Positions 1 through 8,899 of a stretch of DNA of 64,000 bases are shown here, in pieces. Source of the stretch: Gemmobacter aquaticus (GTDB taxonomy: Bacteria; Pseudomonadota; Alphaproteobacteria; Rhodobacterales; Rhodobacteraceae). The stretch's first letter is position 1, and each line of letters starts with the position of its first letter. The position numbers were made by a program, and so were the translations under genes. The stretch spans positions 62,001 through 126,000 of the forward strand of contig NZ_VOAK01000026.1 of assembly GCF_007859075.1 (NCBI RefSeq). The letters are read 5' to 3'. Below the pieces are notes generated by a model. It did not search any database. It was not told the origin of the DNA and saw only the letters and a program-made list of their open reading frames with translations.

Positions 1-550
1 GCGAGGGGCTCAAAGTTCCACAACAGCAGGCGAAGAAGAGCCGGCTCTGGCTGAACGACGGATCCTGCGTCCCGAACATCCCAACCTTGTCTGATCCTGC
101 GTCTTCGTTCAGGACCGGACTTACGACGGCAAGGTGTTCCGCACCCTCAACATCATTGATGAGTTCACGAAGGAGGCGCTCGTAATCCGCGTCAAACGCA
201 GACTTAATTCCACCGACGTCGTCGATGCCCTGACCGACCTCTTCATTCTGCGCGGCCCGCCCAAGTTCGTAATGTCTGACAATGGCGCAGAATTCATCGC
301 CGAGAAGGTTCGCGTCTGGATCGCAGCAGTCGGCGCAAAGACCGCCTACATCGAGCCTGGCTCACGCTGCGAGAGCTTCAACGCCCGTTTCCGCGATGAC
401 CTGCTCAACAGAGAGGTCTTCGATCCCATGCGCGAAGCCCAAATCCTGATCGAGAAATCGCGACGCCACTACAACACCGTCAGGCCACACAGCGCCTTAA
501 GCTGCCGTTCCCCAGCGCCGGAAACCATCCCCCGATGGACCCAAGGCCAC
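1..550 (+). pseudogene. IS3-family transposase OrfB relic, 5' end outside the window
   Basis: The reading frame around 110-510 encodes the integrase core of an IS3-type OrfB: VQDRTYDGKVFRTL, IIDEF, a DNGAEF block and the closing HYNTVRPHSAL. These correspond to the second Asp and the C-terminal end of the DDE domain. Positions 3-60 (GEGLKVPQQQAKKSRLWL) belong to the same protein but lie in another frame, so bases were lost between about 60 and 105. The N-terminal half lies outside the window. The frame runs without a stop into the next gene, which only makes an artificial fusion. No functional transposase is expected. Confidence 0.85.
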
Positions 551-763
551 CCATGCACTAACATTCAACCCGGACCACTTGATGGGTGCAGGACAAGTCC
601 TGCGCATTATCCACTTCGCCGTGTCGCACCAAAGTTGAATCTTGTTCCGCAAACTAGGTCGAGCCCGACGTCTTCAGCAACCTGGTGGAGATTGCGCGAG
701 TTCGCCCCATTTCCGCCAAGCTATGCAGCAATGCTGCCGCCGATGATTGGAGCGGGGGCGGCG

Positions 764-2320
764 ATGCGATTCTTCCTGATGATTCTGGCAGTGGTTGCGG
801 CCTTATCCTCCGTCGTGCGGGCAGATGATGCGGAGTTCAGCGCCGATACGATCCGTTCTCTGCTGGATGCGGGCGATCACGCCGCGCTTGAGGCGCAATT
901 CGTCGCCGCGCATCAGGCAGCGTTGAAGGCGCGCGATTTCACGCCCATGCGCACAGTCTACAGCACGTTGTTCGCCACCGCAAACCACGCGCGACTTCAA
1001 CAGGTGGAGGGCTGGCAGAAGGCCGCCCCGGATTCGGCCTATGCCGCCACAGCGCGGGCATGGTCGCACATCCACCGGGCCTTTCTGCTGCGCGGCACCA
1101 ATCTTGTGCGGGAGACCTCGGGCGAGGCACTTGCAGCATTCCAGGGAGAGATGATGCTCGCCGCCGCTGCGGTGGACACTGCCCTCGGCTCCGCGCCCGA
1201 CTTCGCGCCGGCGCTGGATGCCTCGCTAAAGCTCAAACGCGCGAAAGTCGACCAGCGTGACCCAATCCCGCAGATCGAGTCGCTGTTGCAGATCGCGCCA
1301 GATCAACATGCCCTGGAGCTCGCACTGGATACCGCAGATCCCCGCTGGGGCGGCAGCGTGGAGCAGGTGATGCAGGTCTGCGAGCGCTACGCCCCACAGG
1401 TCCCGGGCTATACCCCCGAGCTGTGCAAGGTTCAGGCCGTTCTTGGCCTCGAGATCCAAGGCCCGTTGTACGTCGAGGCTTTGGCGCAACTGGAAAAGCT
1501 GACGGAACCGCAGCTCGATCACCTGCGCTTGCGGGCCTATCTGAGGGAATGGAGCGACCGCCCAAATGCCGCAACCGAGGCGATGCGCCTGCATCGGCAA
1601 AGCCTGACAACATCAAGGCAGTCCAAATATACCACCGCGATGATTGGCTTCCTGTTCGATCAGCCGGACTTCGTGCGTGAAATGAACCTCGCACAGGACA
1701 AGCTAGCCGAAAAGCGTCTACAGGACAGCCCCGACGATTCCGATTTGCTGCGCGACCGTGTACGCTATGGGGTGGATCAGTGGATCGCGACGTGGGCGGC
1801 GATGCCGTCAGATGCGCCAGCACCCGAACTCAACGATTCCGCGTTGGAGGCGATGTGGCGGCGGTCGCTGCTGCTTGGGCAGTTCCAGGCCGATACCTGG
1901 GATCTGGGTCAGGTGCTGACAGACGCCCGCGCGGGTGACCCGGATACGGCACATATCGAGAAATTCTGGCAGAACCGTGTGCATTACAGCAATTACGCGC
2001 TTGGGGTGATGTCCGAACATACCCGCAACCTGCTGGAACGCTTTTACAAGGCCAGCGATCTGCGCGCCCGCCCAGACAAGCCCGACCAGCAGCGGGGGGC
2101 CATTGCCGAAAGCGCGCTGCGTTGCCCCCTGGTGCGGGCAGCGCGGCTGCTGGAACTTGTCTGCCAGGGGGCGCCCGAACAGCCGGAGTGCCGCGCCTCT
2201 GATCTTGCGCCACTGCGGGGGGTGCGGATGGGGATTGCCGATTGCCCATGGGAAAGCAGCGCCCCGCTCGAGGAGCTGGCTTATACACCGACGCCGATCG
2301 ACTACTTTCTCACCGACTGA
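764..2320 (+). CDS. secreted protein of unknown function, 518 aa
   Basis: The ATG at 764 is chosen because it opens a clean signal peptide (MRFFLMILAVVAALSSVVRA, cleavage likely before DDAEF), although the frame stays open upstream into the IS3 relic. The mature protein is mostly alpha-helical, rich in Ala, Leu and Asp, with TPR-like helix pairs, and has Cys pairs near the C-terminus (about residues 460-490) that could form periplasmic disulfides. I do not recognise the family with confidence; a weak resemblance to DUF4034-type proteins is possible. It stands alone between IS relics, so its context gives no function. Export to the periplasm is inferred from the signal peptide. Confidence 0.7.
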   Translation: MRFFLMILAVVAALSSVVRADDAEFSADTIRSLLDAGDHAALEAQFVAAHQAALKARDFTPMRTVYSTLFATANHARLQQVEGWQKAAPDSAYAATARAWSHIHRAFLLRGTNLVRETSGEALAAFQGEMMLAAAAVDTALGSAPDFAPALDASLKLKRAKVDQRDPIPQIESLLQIAPDQHALELALDTADPRWGGSVEQVMQVCERYAPQVPGYTPELCKVQAVLGLEIQGPLYVEALAQLEKLTEPQLDHLRLRAYLREWSDRPNAATEAMRLHRQSLTTSRQSKYTTAMIGFLFDQPDFVREMNLAQDKLAEKRLQDSPDDSDLLRDRVRYGVDQWIATWAAMPSDAPAPELNDSALEAMWRRSLLLGQFQADTWDLGQVLTDARAGDPDTAHIEKFWQNRVHYSNYALGVMSEHTRNLLERFYKASDLRARPDKPDQQRGAIAESALRCPLVRAARLLELVCQGAPEQPECRASDLAPLRGVRMGIADCPWESSAPLEELAYTPTPIDYFLTD

Positions 2321-2353
2321 CATTGTCGTGGCGACGAAATCGCTTACCCACCG

Positions 2354-2704
2354 TCTCGGCATCGCGGGCCAGAATGGATTCGATGATTTCGGCGGGGCTG
2401 CGCAGCGCCTCGGCTTCGGGAGCGTGGTCTCGATCAGCTTGCGGCGCGCGTGCGCCCAGCAATGCGCGAGCTGGATGTCCGGACCGATCCGGTCTGGTGC
2501 GATCAGGCGGTTGTATTCGGCATAGCCGGTCGTCGGGCAAACAGTCCCCCGGACTGTTTGCTGGCCCTCCTCACCCTGCAGGATCCCGCAAAAGCCCTGC
2601 AGGATCCGTTCGGCATGCTGCCCGCCCCGACCAGGGGGCATAGGTGAAGGCCACGCCCGGTGGAGATGTGCCGCCCCACGGCCGGTCATCACGCGCCAAG
2701 GCCC
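2354..2704 (-). pseudogene. IS66-family transposase (TnpC) relic
   Basis: Read on the minus strand, this stretch contains GYAEYNRLI followed by QLAHCWAHARRKLIE, the signature of the IS66 DDE transposase core, preceded by a degraded version of the RPWGG...GFxGIL segment. Only about 110 residues of a protein that is usually near 500 aa remain, with no start or stop of its own. A short insertion containing a perfect inverted repeat (2538-2560) and a duplicated CCTGCAGGATCC (near 2575 and 2600) splits the normally contiguous ILQ-TDGY segment. This is a dead relic. Confidence 0.8.
2538..2560. repeat. perfect 10-bp inverted repeat inside the IS66 relic
   Basis: CAAACAGTCC, CCC spacer, GGACTGTTTG. 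It sits in a segment that interrupts the conserved IS66 transposase sequence, so it is probably part of a small secondary insertion. No T-tract follows, so a terminator is not supported. Confidence 0.6.
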
Positions 2705-2821
2705 AGAAGTGTGTTTCTGCATGCAACTTTGCCCCCCGTTGTCGGGGGTGTCGGCGCCCAATTTTGACCCCCCTGATGTTTCGTCAGACCGTTCGCTGCG
2801 GGTCAGCGGACGGAGGGGGAG

Positions 2822-4291
2822 TTGAAGCGGGTGGATACGATTGTACGAGTCCGGCGGGCCTTCTATGTGCAGCGCTTCTCGTTGAAGAAGATCGTGCGCG
2901 AGTTGCACGTCTCTCGGAATACAGTCCGGAAGATTCTGCGGTCCGATGTGACGGATTTCAGCTATGAGCGGACGCATCAGCCGATGCCGCGGATCGGACC
3001 ATGGCAGGATCATCTGGATCGGTTTCTGTCGGCGAACGCGGGCAATCCGTCCCGAGAGCGGCTGACCCTGATACGGATATTCGAAGAACTGCGCGCCCTC
3101 GGCTACGAGGGGGGGCTACGATGCTGTCCGGCGTTTCGCCCGGAGCTGGTCGCAGAGCCGGGGCGCGGCGACGGCCGAAGCCTATGTCCCGCTTTCCTAC
3201 GAGCCGGGCGAGGCCTACCATTTCGATTGGAGCCAGGAGGTTGTGCTGATCTCGGGCGTCACGGTGACCGTGAAGGTGGCGCATGTCCGGCTTTGCCACA
3301 GCCGGATGATGTTCGCCCGTGCCTACATGCGTGAGAGCCAAGAGATGGTCTTCGACGCCCATGACCGCGCCTTCGCCTTCTTTCGCGGCACCTGCACGCG
3401 CGGCATCTACGATAATATGAAGACGGCGGTCGAAGCGGTCTTCATCGGCAAGGAACGCCCCTCCAACCGCCGCTTTCTGCAGATGTGCAGCCATTACCTG
3501 GTCCAACCGCCGTCCATTGGGCTTGAACCAATGGCGCCACAATGAACGGCCCTGCACCCCGGCGTCCGGTTGGGAGAAGGGGCAGGTCGAAAACCAGGCG
3601 GGAACGGTTCTTCACGCCGCGCCTGCGAGTGAAGAGCTTGGACGAGCTGAACGCCTGGCTGCTCGACAAATGTGTGGCCCACGCCAAGGCGCATCGCCAT
3701 CCAGAGCAAGCAGACCGGACCATCTGGGCAGTATTCGAGGAAGAATGTCAGCACCTCGTGCCGTATGCCGGGCGTTTCGACGGCTTCCACAGCGTGCCCG
3801 CCTCCGTCTCAAAGACCTGCACCGTGCGGTTTGACAGCAACAAATACTCTGTTCTGGCGACTGCAGTCGGTCGTCCGGTCGAAGTGCATGCCCATGCTGA
3901 TCGGATCGTCATTCTCCAGAACGGCGCCATCGTCTGCGAAAATGCGCGCGCCTTTGGACGTGGCCAGACAGTCTACAATCCATGGCACTATGTGCCTGTT
4001 CTAGAACGCAAACCCGGGGCATTGCGTAACGGAGCCCCGTTCAAGGACTGGGTGCTGCCTCCGGCGATGGCCGCGATCCGGCGCAAGCTGAAGGGCAGCG
4101 ACGATGGCGATCGACAGATGGTTCAGATCTTGAGCTGCGTGCCCGATGATGGTTTGCAGGCAGTCGAGGCCGCCTGTCGCGAAGCGCTCGATCAGGGCGT
4201 CCACTCGGCGCCGATTGTGATCAATATTCTTGCCGCAGCCGCGATCCCACTCCAGCCGCCCTTCTTCTCACCCCCGCAACCCTGTGCCTGA
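2822..4291 (+). pseudogene. istA: IS21 transposase IstA, frameshifted
   Basis: A TTG start at 2822 opens MKRVDTIVRVRRAFYVQ with the N-terminal helix-turn-helix (SLKKIVRELHVSRNTVRKIL). The frame breaks near 3115 after GYEGG, resumes in another frame through the DDE core (VTVKVAHVRLCHSRMMF, then AFAFFRGTCTRGIYDNMKTA), breaks again near 3505 and near 3600, then continues in the frame ending at 4291. The normal C-terminus ([14 protein letters not shown]) is visible at about 4290-4335 in yet another frame and runs into the istB start. At least three or four frameshifts inactivate it. All main IstA blocks can still be recognised in order. Confidence 0.85.
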
Positions 4292-4348
4292 CCCACGAAC
4301 CCGTGGCCGACTGCGCGCGCTACGACAGCCTCAGGAGGACAAGCCGAC

Positions 4349-5077
4349 ATGGAACGCACCCAAATCCTCGACCTGATGGGGACGCTGAAGCTCTACGGAA
4401 TGCGCAGTGCCTATGACGAGGTCATGGCCAGTGGCATCAAGCGCCGGCATGAACCGCCCCGCATCGTCGGCGACCTGCTGCAGTCCGAGATCGCCGAGAA
4501 ACAGGCCAGATCCATCCGCTATCAGATGACCATCGCCAAACTCCCACTGGCCAAAGATATCAAGCAATTTGGCTTCACCGGCACGCCGATCAATGAAGGT
4601 CTGGTCAAGGACCTGGCCACCGGCAACGTCGTCGCCGACCAGCGCAATGTCGTCCTCATCGGCGGCACAGGAACCGGCAAGACCCACCTCGCCATCGCGA
4701 TCGCCCGCGCCCTCATCCGGGGCGGCACCCGCGGCCGCTTCTTCAACGTCGTCGACTTGTTGAACCGGCTCGAGACCGAAACCCGCGCCGGCAAGCAAGG
4801 CCGGATGGCCGACTACCTCACCCGGCTCGACTTCGTCATCCTCGACGAGCTTGGCTATCTGCCCTTCGCGCAATCCGGCGGCCAGCTCCTGTTCCACCTG
4901 ATCAGCCGCCTCTACGAGCGCACCTCCGTCATCGACACAACCAACCTCGCTTTCGGCGAATGGCCCACCGTCTTCGGCGATCCCAAGATGACCACCGCGC
5001 TTCTCGATCGCCTGACCCATCACCGCGAGATCATCGAAACCGGCAACGAGTCATGGCGCTTCAAGAGCCGCGCCTGA
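4349..5077 (+). CDS. istB: IS21 helper ATPase IstB, 242 aa
   Basis: IstB is the AAA+ ATPase that assists IstA in target capture and transposition. Walker A is [11 protein letters not shown] at about residues 105-115 and Walker B is [10 protein letters not shown] at about 162-171; an arginine-containing sensor region follows near TNLAFGEW. Length matches the family (240-260 aa). An AGGAGG ribosome-binding site lies upstream of the ATG, overlapping the decayed end of istA, the usual istA-istB coupling. The gene looks intact although its partner is broken. Confidence 0.93.
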   Translation: MERTQILDLMGTLKLYGMRSAYDEVMASGIKRRHEPPRIVGDLLQSEIAEKQARSIRYQMTIAKLPLAKDIKQFGFTGTPINEGLVKDLATGNVVADQRNVVLIGGTGTGKTHLAIAIARALIRGGTRGRFFNVVDLLNRLETETRAGKQGRMADYLTRLDFVILDELGYLPFAQSGGQLLFHLISRLYERTSVIDTTNLAFGEWPTVFGDPKMTTALLDRLTHHREIIETGNESWRFKSRA

Positions 5078-5202
5078 CGATCTGGGCCTGACCCGCCTAC
5101 ACTCTGTGATCAGTTCCGACGGCTCAGGCCCAGATATCAACGCCATAAGGGGCGGGCAACTTTGCGGGCCGATAGGGGGCCAATTTTCCGTGCCGATTGA
5201 CA

Positions 5203-5585
5203 GGGCAATCCGCCCCAACCCACGCCAGATCGACTTGAAAGGGCGATCAGCCTGCTTACCGAATGCCATACGTTTCGGGAGGCATGAGAGCTAAGGCCTA
5301 TAGGGCTCGCTCCAGAGAAGGTTCAACCGCAGTCGCGTTATCTCCGCAAATCTATCCATGTAATATATTGGTTTTATTTTGTAATTTGTAGATCTGCAAA
5401 ATCACTTCCCCCAAACTTTTCCCCTCAAAGCGCTAGATGCCCCCTGAGTATGTCGGAAGTGCAAGGATGGTACCGTGGCGGCCATTGCCTTCGCGAAGGT
5501 CTTGGACGGCCTTCACGGCAGGGGCGGTGCAATCTCTCTTGCCTTCATTTCCGGACCGGGGGCCTGCACGCCGTAGTATTGCAAA
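5203..5585. other. intergenic segment without a recognised gene
   Basis: About 380 bp between the IS21 right end and the IS5 left end. It contains an AT-rich patch at about 5335-5410 that contrasts with the GC-rich surroundings. Frames on both strands give no recognisable protein. It may be flanking DNA brought in with one of the insertion sequences. Confidence 0.5.
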
Positions 5586-5973
5586 GGCGTTGTTGCACAA
5601 CTCTGTCTGCCGAGGAATTACATCGTGAATCCATGCGTTTAGACGGGGCGCATGAGCAAACCGACACCCGCCCGCTACCGCACGACCAACTGGCCCAACT
5701 ACACTGCTTCGCTTCGCGAGCGCGGGTCTCTGTTGATTTGGCTTAACAAGGAGATGCTCTGGCTCGCGCCGCATGACGGCGGCCCGGGTCGTCCTCCGGC
5801 GTTCCCTGACGCGGCGATCCAGTTCTGCCTGTCCATCAAGGTCCTGTTCAAGCTGCCGCTCAGGCAAACGACCGGAGTGGCGGCCAGCTTGCTTAAGATG
5901 GTGGGTCTGGACTGGACCGTGCCGGATTACACGACGCTGTACCGAAGGCAACTCTCCGCCCTCGAGCGACACT
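5586..5973 (+). pseudogene. IS5-family transposase, 5' part with left terminal repeat
   Basis: The left end GGCGTTGTTGCACAAC (5586) is typical of the IS5/IS903 group. The ATG at 5652 begins MSKPTPARYRTTNW and continues through PGRPPAFPDAAIQFCL, the N-terminal part of these transposases, to VPDYTTLYRRQLSALERH. At about 5973 similarity stops abruptly and the sequence becomes the cut end of a thioesterase gene on the other strand. The DDE catalytic domain is absent. Confidence 0.85.
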
Positions 5974-6184
5974 CATCCCCAACCTTGACAGGTTTATGGA
6001 AGGTCATCCCCTCTACCGCGATGGTGGCCGAACGGCCCCGCGCCACCCTCGCGGCAAGATTGCCCGCCGCAAGGCCCATCTGTGCCATCAGCCAGCCATC
6101 AAATATATCGCCCGATGGGTTGGTGTCGGCGGGCATGGCGATGGTACGGATGACGGGCTATTCCGCTTGCTGATCAGAGGACAT
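5974..6184 (-). pseudogene. acyl-CoA thioesterase, truncated and with an in-frame stop
   Basis: On the minus strand an ATG at 6184 overlaps the stop of the upstream lyase gene by 11 bases. It reads MSSDQQAE, then a TAG, then PVIRTIAMPADTNPSGDIF, DGWLMAQMGLAA and ATIAVEGMTFHKPVKVGDE. This is the hot-dog-fold start of YciA-type acyl-CoA thioesterases, including the NPSGDIF active-site segment. After VGDE the frame enters the IS5 fragment, so more than half of the protein is missing. An internal ATG at 6136 could restart translation but could not rescue the truncation. Translational coupling to the ligase-lyase gene indicates it was once the last gene of the tricarboxylate operon. Confidence 0.8.
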
Positions 6185-8885
6185 GGCCACAAGCGGATGC
6201 GGGCGTTCGGGTATCCATGTTGCGTCCCCTGTTCAGATGATCGTCGATTTCGGCGGCTGCCCCGATCATGCGACCGAAAAGGAACACAGTAAAAGCCGCG
6301 GTTTCCAGATCGCGCGAGGTCAGCGCCCCGGACTGATAATCCTTCCACAGAACAGACAGAAGCAAGGCCGCGATGATCGCATCGACATTCACGCAGAAGA
6401 CATAGGGAGAGGCGCCCACCTCGAACATCTCGCGCACCAGATGACGGTAGAAATCGTGGAAGACGTTGTATTCGCCCCGTTCCTCCATGAACCGCGCGAT
6501 AAAGCGTTCGCGCGGGTCAAAGTTCTCGGGCTTGCCCTTGAAGACCGGATGGTGGACGCCGGGAAGGGCGCGCACCTCTTGCCCAAGTTCTTTGGCGTGG
6601 CGCTTTTCGGCCTTATAGGCAACAGCAAAGCGTCGGGCCATCGCCCTCAGATCAAGCCCGTGGTTCGGGTTGGCTGGATCTGTCAGCCCGCTGTCGCGGA
6701 ACTGGTCCAGAAGGAAAGCCATGCCCTCAAACCCGTTTCCGCCGTGGCTGTAGCCCGAATGAGTCAGAAAGCCCATCATCGCCTTGTTGATCTGCACCCG
6801 CTCGGGTGTCTGGGGGCCGTCGGCGGCCACCGCGCCCTTGGCGCCCTGTGCCGAGATTGCACCGGGGCCGTTAGAGATCAGAAGCCCGATAAGGATCTGG
6901 ATGTAGAGCGCTTCGTTCGGGGCTGGCCGCTTGCCGGTCATTGCCAGACAGCAGAGATCGGCCATTGTCCAATCCTGAAACCGCTCGGCGCGGGGAATAC
7001 CCCAGAGGCTGCCGGATTGGTGATGCTGGCCGGGTATCGTCGCCCCCACCATCACGCCGTAAAGCCGCAGATACCAGGGCAGCGTCTCGGCCGTCAGTCT
7101 GCTGATCCGCTTGCGCACCAGTGGGCCCCAGGCAATCGTCGTGGTAATTGCGGCAAGGATCGCGTCGCGGGAGACGCGGGCGCCCAGACCCTGCAGGAAG
7201 TTCAGAAAGACTGACCGGCCGCCACGGGCGGCAATCGCATCTAGCATAGCCTCGGGTCGTGGATCGTCAGCCTCATCAGCGGTGGCAAGGAACAACCGGC
7301 GCGTCTCGTCATCCACCTGGATCTTGGACAGGTCGAAGCCTTCGTCGCGGCCATCCCGCAAGCCGGACCTGGCGAAAGGCTCGATCAGCGCCTGCGCGCA
7401 GGCCAATGCCCGCTCCAGCCGGCGCGGACCGGTGATGCCTGCGGCGACCGCCATGATCGCATTGGGGGCATTGCCCGCCGCGCGCGCGGCATCAGTCGCG
7501 ACAAGGATCGGATCCCCCACCAGATTGACTTCGGCCGCTACAGCCACGTCAAGCAGCGCTCGATCATTGGCATCGGCAATTTCGTGGACGAGCGGCAGGG
7601 CAAACATCGCCTCAAGCGGTTGCAGTGCCAGATCGAGCACGGTGTGGCCATGCACGCTGGTGACCTGAGTCTGGGCATCCATGACGCTGGCGCCTGATTT
7701 GTCCTTCATCCCCTGCCGAGCAATGACAGCGCCGATCTGTTGAGAGAGTCCGGCGATCTGCTGGTCGTACGGGGAAGGCGCGGTCACCACCGGCAGTGCG
7801 ATTTCGGAGGGAAGCTGCAGCCCCTGATCGTTCGCGATCCATGGCTTCAGCTTAAGCGACCCACGCGGCGAAAAATCGGGCGAGTCCCCGTTCAGCGCCA
7901 TCACAGCCGTCAGTGCCGCCGGAATGTCGGCGATGTTCGTCACCAGAGCACCCTTGACCGAAACATGCGGAGTTGCGGGGGTGAATATGCCGCTTACTCC
8001 GAACGCCTCCATGAACCAGCGCTCCTTGTCCTCGGCACTGTCCCCCGAGCCTGCCATCGCCCCGGCATGGCCTACGGCGCGTGTCAGCCGCGATTTCCAG
8101 CGGCCCACCACACAGGCAACCACGGGCTTGGACCATTCGATGCCCCGTTCGTAATATCCGCCCGGCTCGACATAGAGCACCGCCGCACGCGATCGGGGAT
8201 CATTGCCGAAGGCGTGGGCAAAGTCGCGCGCGCCATACTGGATGTACACATCCTTGCCTGACGAGATCAGCGTCGTCGTGCCCCATCCAGCCGTCGCCAT
8301 ATATTGCGCGATGGTGGTCGTGAACCCGCCCGAGTTCGAGAACACGGCGACCGAGCCCTTGATGAGCGACTCCTCAGGATGATCTCCGCCAAGCGCGCCG
8401 CCAATGCGCACACGTGACCAGCTGTCGGCAACACCAAGGCAGTTGCCGCCGACGATATCGATGCCCGAGGTCTGCGCCATCGCCCGGATCTCGCGCGCGT
8501 CATGCACTGCGATCTTTTCGGTGATGATGACGATCTTGCGCAGATCCGGGTTCACACGGATCAACTCGGCCACGCCATCACGCACGCCCGAAGGCGGCAG
8601 ATAGACGACCCCGGTGTTGAAACGGTACCCGGCCTTCAGCCCTTCAAGCACGGTGTTGAACACCGGAATGTCGCCCGTCGGTGTCTTCAGAACCTGACCT
8701 GACCGGCCGGGCGAAGTGCCGAAAACCACATTGCCACCCGAGAATGCGTGGCTGACCGGCGTGACCGTGCGGCTTTCGCCACCCAGAATGTTCAGCACGC
8801 AAACCCGGTCATCGGGCGTTGCGATCTGGTCCAGACGATCAATGCCCAGAAAATACGGAAAATCCGCGACCCCTTGACGATACAT
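6174..8885 (-). CDS. ATP-citrate-lyase-like fusion: CoA-ligase alpha domain plus citryl-CoA-lyase domain, 903 aa
   Basis: Residues about 20-335 form a succinyl-CoA-synthetase-alpha-like ligase with the phospho-histidine motif AVGHAGAMAG (His273). Residues about 640-890 resemble the citrate-synthase fold: SHGGNG (His714), GVHHPVFK followed by DPRERF (His778/779), and CVNVDAIIAA (Asp835). These match the three catalytic positions of citrate synthase. Between them lie about 300 residues not explained by a standard AclA of about 610 aa; residues 420-510 look like a second, degenerate citrate-synthase-like segment. The start at 8885 is preferred because GGGGGA lies just upstream. It is 14 bp downstream of its beta-like partner. 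Predicted: ATP-driven CoA activation and cleavage of citrate or a related tricarboxylate. The exact substrate is unknown. Confidence 0.8.
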   Translation of the reverse strand: MYRQGVADFPYFLGIDRLDQIATPDDRVCVLNILGGESRTVTPVSHAFSGGNVVFGTSPGRSGQVLKTPTGDIPVFNTVLEGLKAGYRFNTGVVYLPPSGVRDGVAELIRVNPDLRKIVIITEKIAVHDAREIRAMAQTSGIDIVGGNCLGVADSWSRVRIGGALGGDHPEESLIKGSVAVFSNSGGFTTTIAQYMATAGWGTTTLISSGKDVYIQYGARDFAHAFGNDPRSRAAVLYVEPGGYYERGIEWSKPVVACVVGRWKSRLTRAVGHAGAMAGSGDSAEDKERWFMEAFGVSGIFTPATPHVSVKGALVTNIADIPAALTAVMALNGDSPDFSPRGSLKLKPWIANDQGLQLPSEIALPVVTAPSPYDQQIAGLSQQIGAVIARQGMKDKSGASVMDAQTQVTSVHGHTVLDLALQPLEAMFALPLVHEIADANDRALLDVAVAAEVNLVGDPILVATDAARAAGNAPNAIMAVAAGITGPRRLERALACAQALIEPFARSGLRDGRDEGFDLSKIQVDDETRRLFLATADEADDPRPEAMLDAIAARGGRSVFLNFLQGLGARVSRDAILAAITTTIAWGPLVRKRISRLTAETLPWYLRLYGVMVGATIPGQHHQSGSLWGIPRAERFQDWTMADLCCLAMTGKRPAPNEALYIQILIGLLISNGPGAISAQGAKGAVAADGPQTPERVQINKAMMGFLTHSGYSHGGNGFEGMAFLLDQFRDSGLTDPANPNHGLDLRAMARRFAVAYKAEKRHAKELGQEVRALPGVHHPVFKGKPENFDPRERFIARFMEERGEYNVFHDFYRHLVREMFEVGASPYVFCVNVDAIIAALLLSVLWKDYQSGALTSRDLETAAFTVFLFGRMIGAAAEIDDHLNRGRNMDTRTPASACGHVL

Positions 8886-8899
8886 GGCAAGTCCCCCTG

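Larger units (their letters stand above)
2713..5202 (+). mobile_element. IS21-family element, istA damaged and istB intact
   Basis: The element is about 2.5 kb, the usual IS21 size. Its inner left end carries CAACTTTGCCCCCC and CCAATTTTGACCCC blocks. The right end carries inverted related blocks (GGGGGCCAATTTTCC, GGGCAACTTTGCGG), typical of the multiple terminal repeats of IS21 elements. The outermost bases read TGT at the left and ACA at the right, and the boundaries are placed on them; they are accurate to perhaps 10 bp. Target duplications were not resolved. With istA frameshifted, the element should be immobile unless complemented. Confidence 0.7.

Noticed and set aside
134-2320. One 728-aa protein running from the IS3 transposase into the secreted protein
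   Set aside because: It joins a transposase C-terminus to a protein with its own signal peptide; the junction region codes nothing conserved, so this is chance readthrough and not a real fusion.
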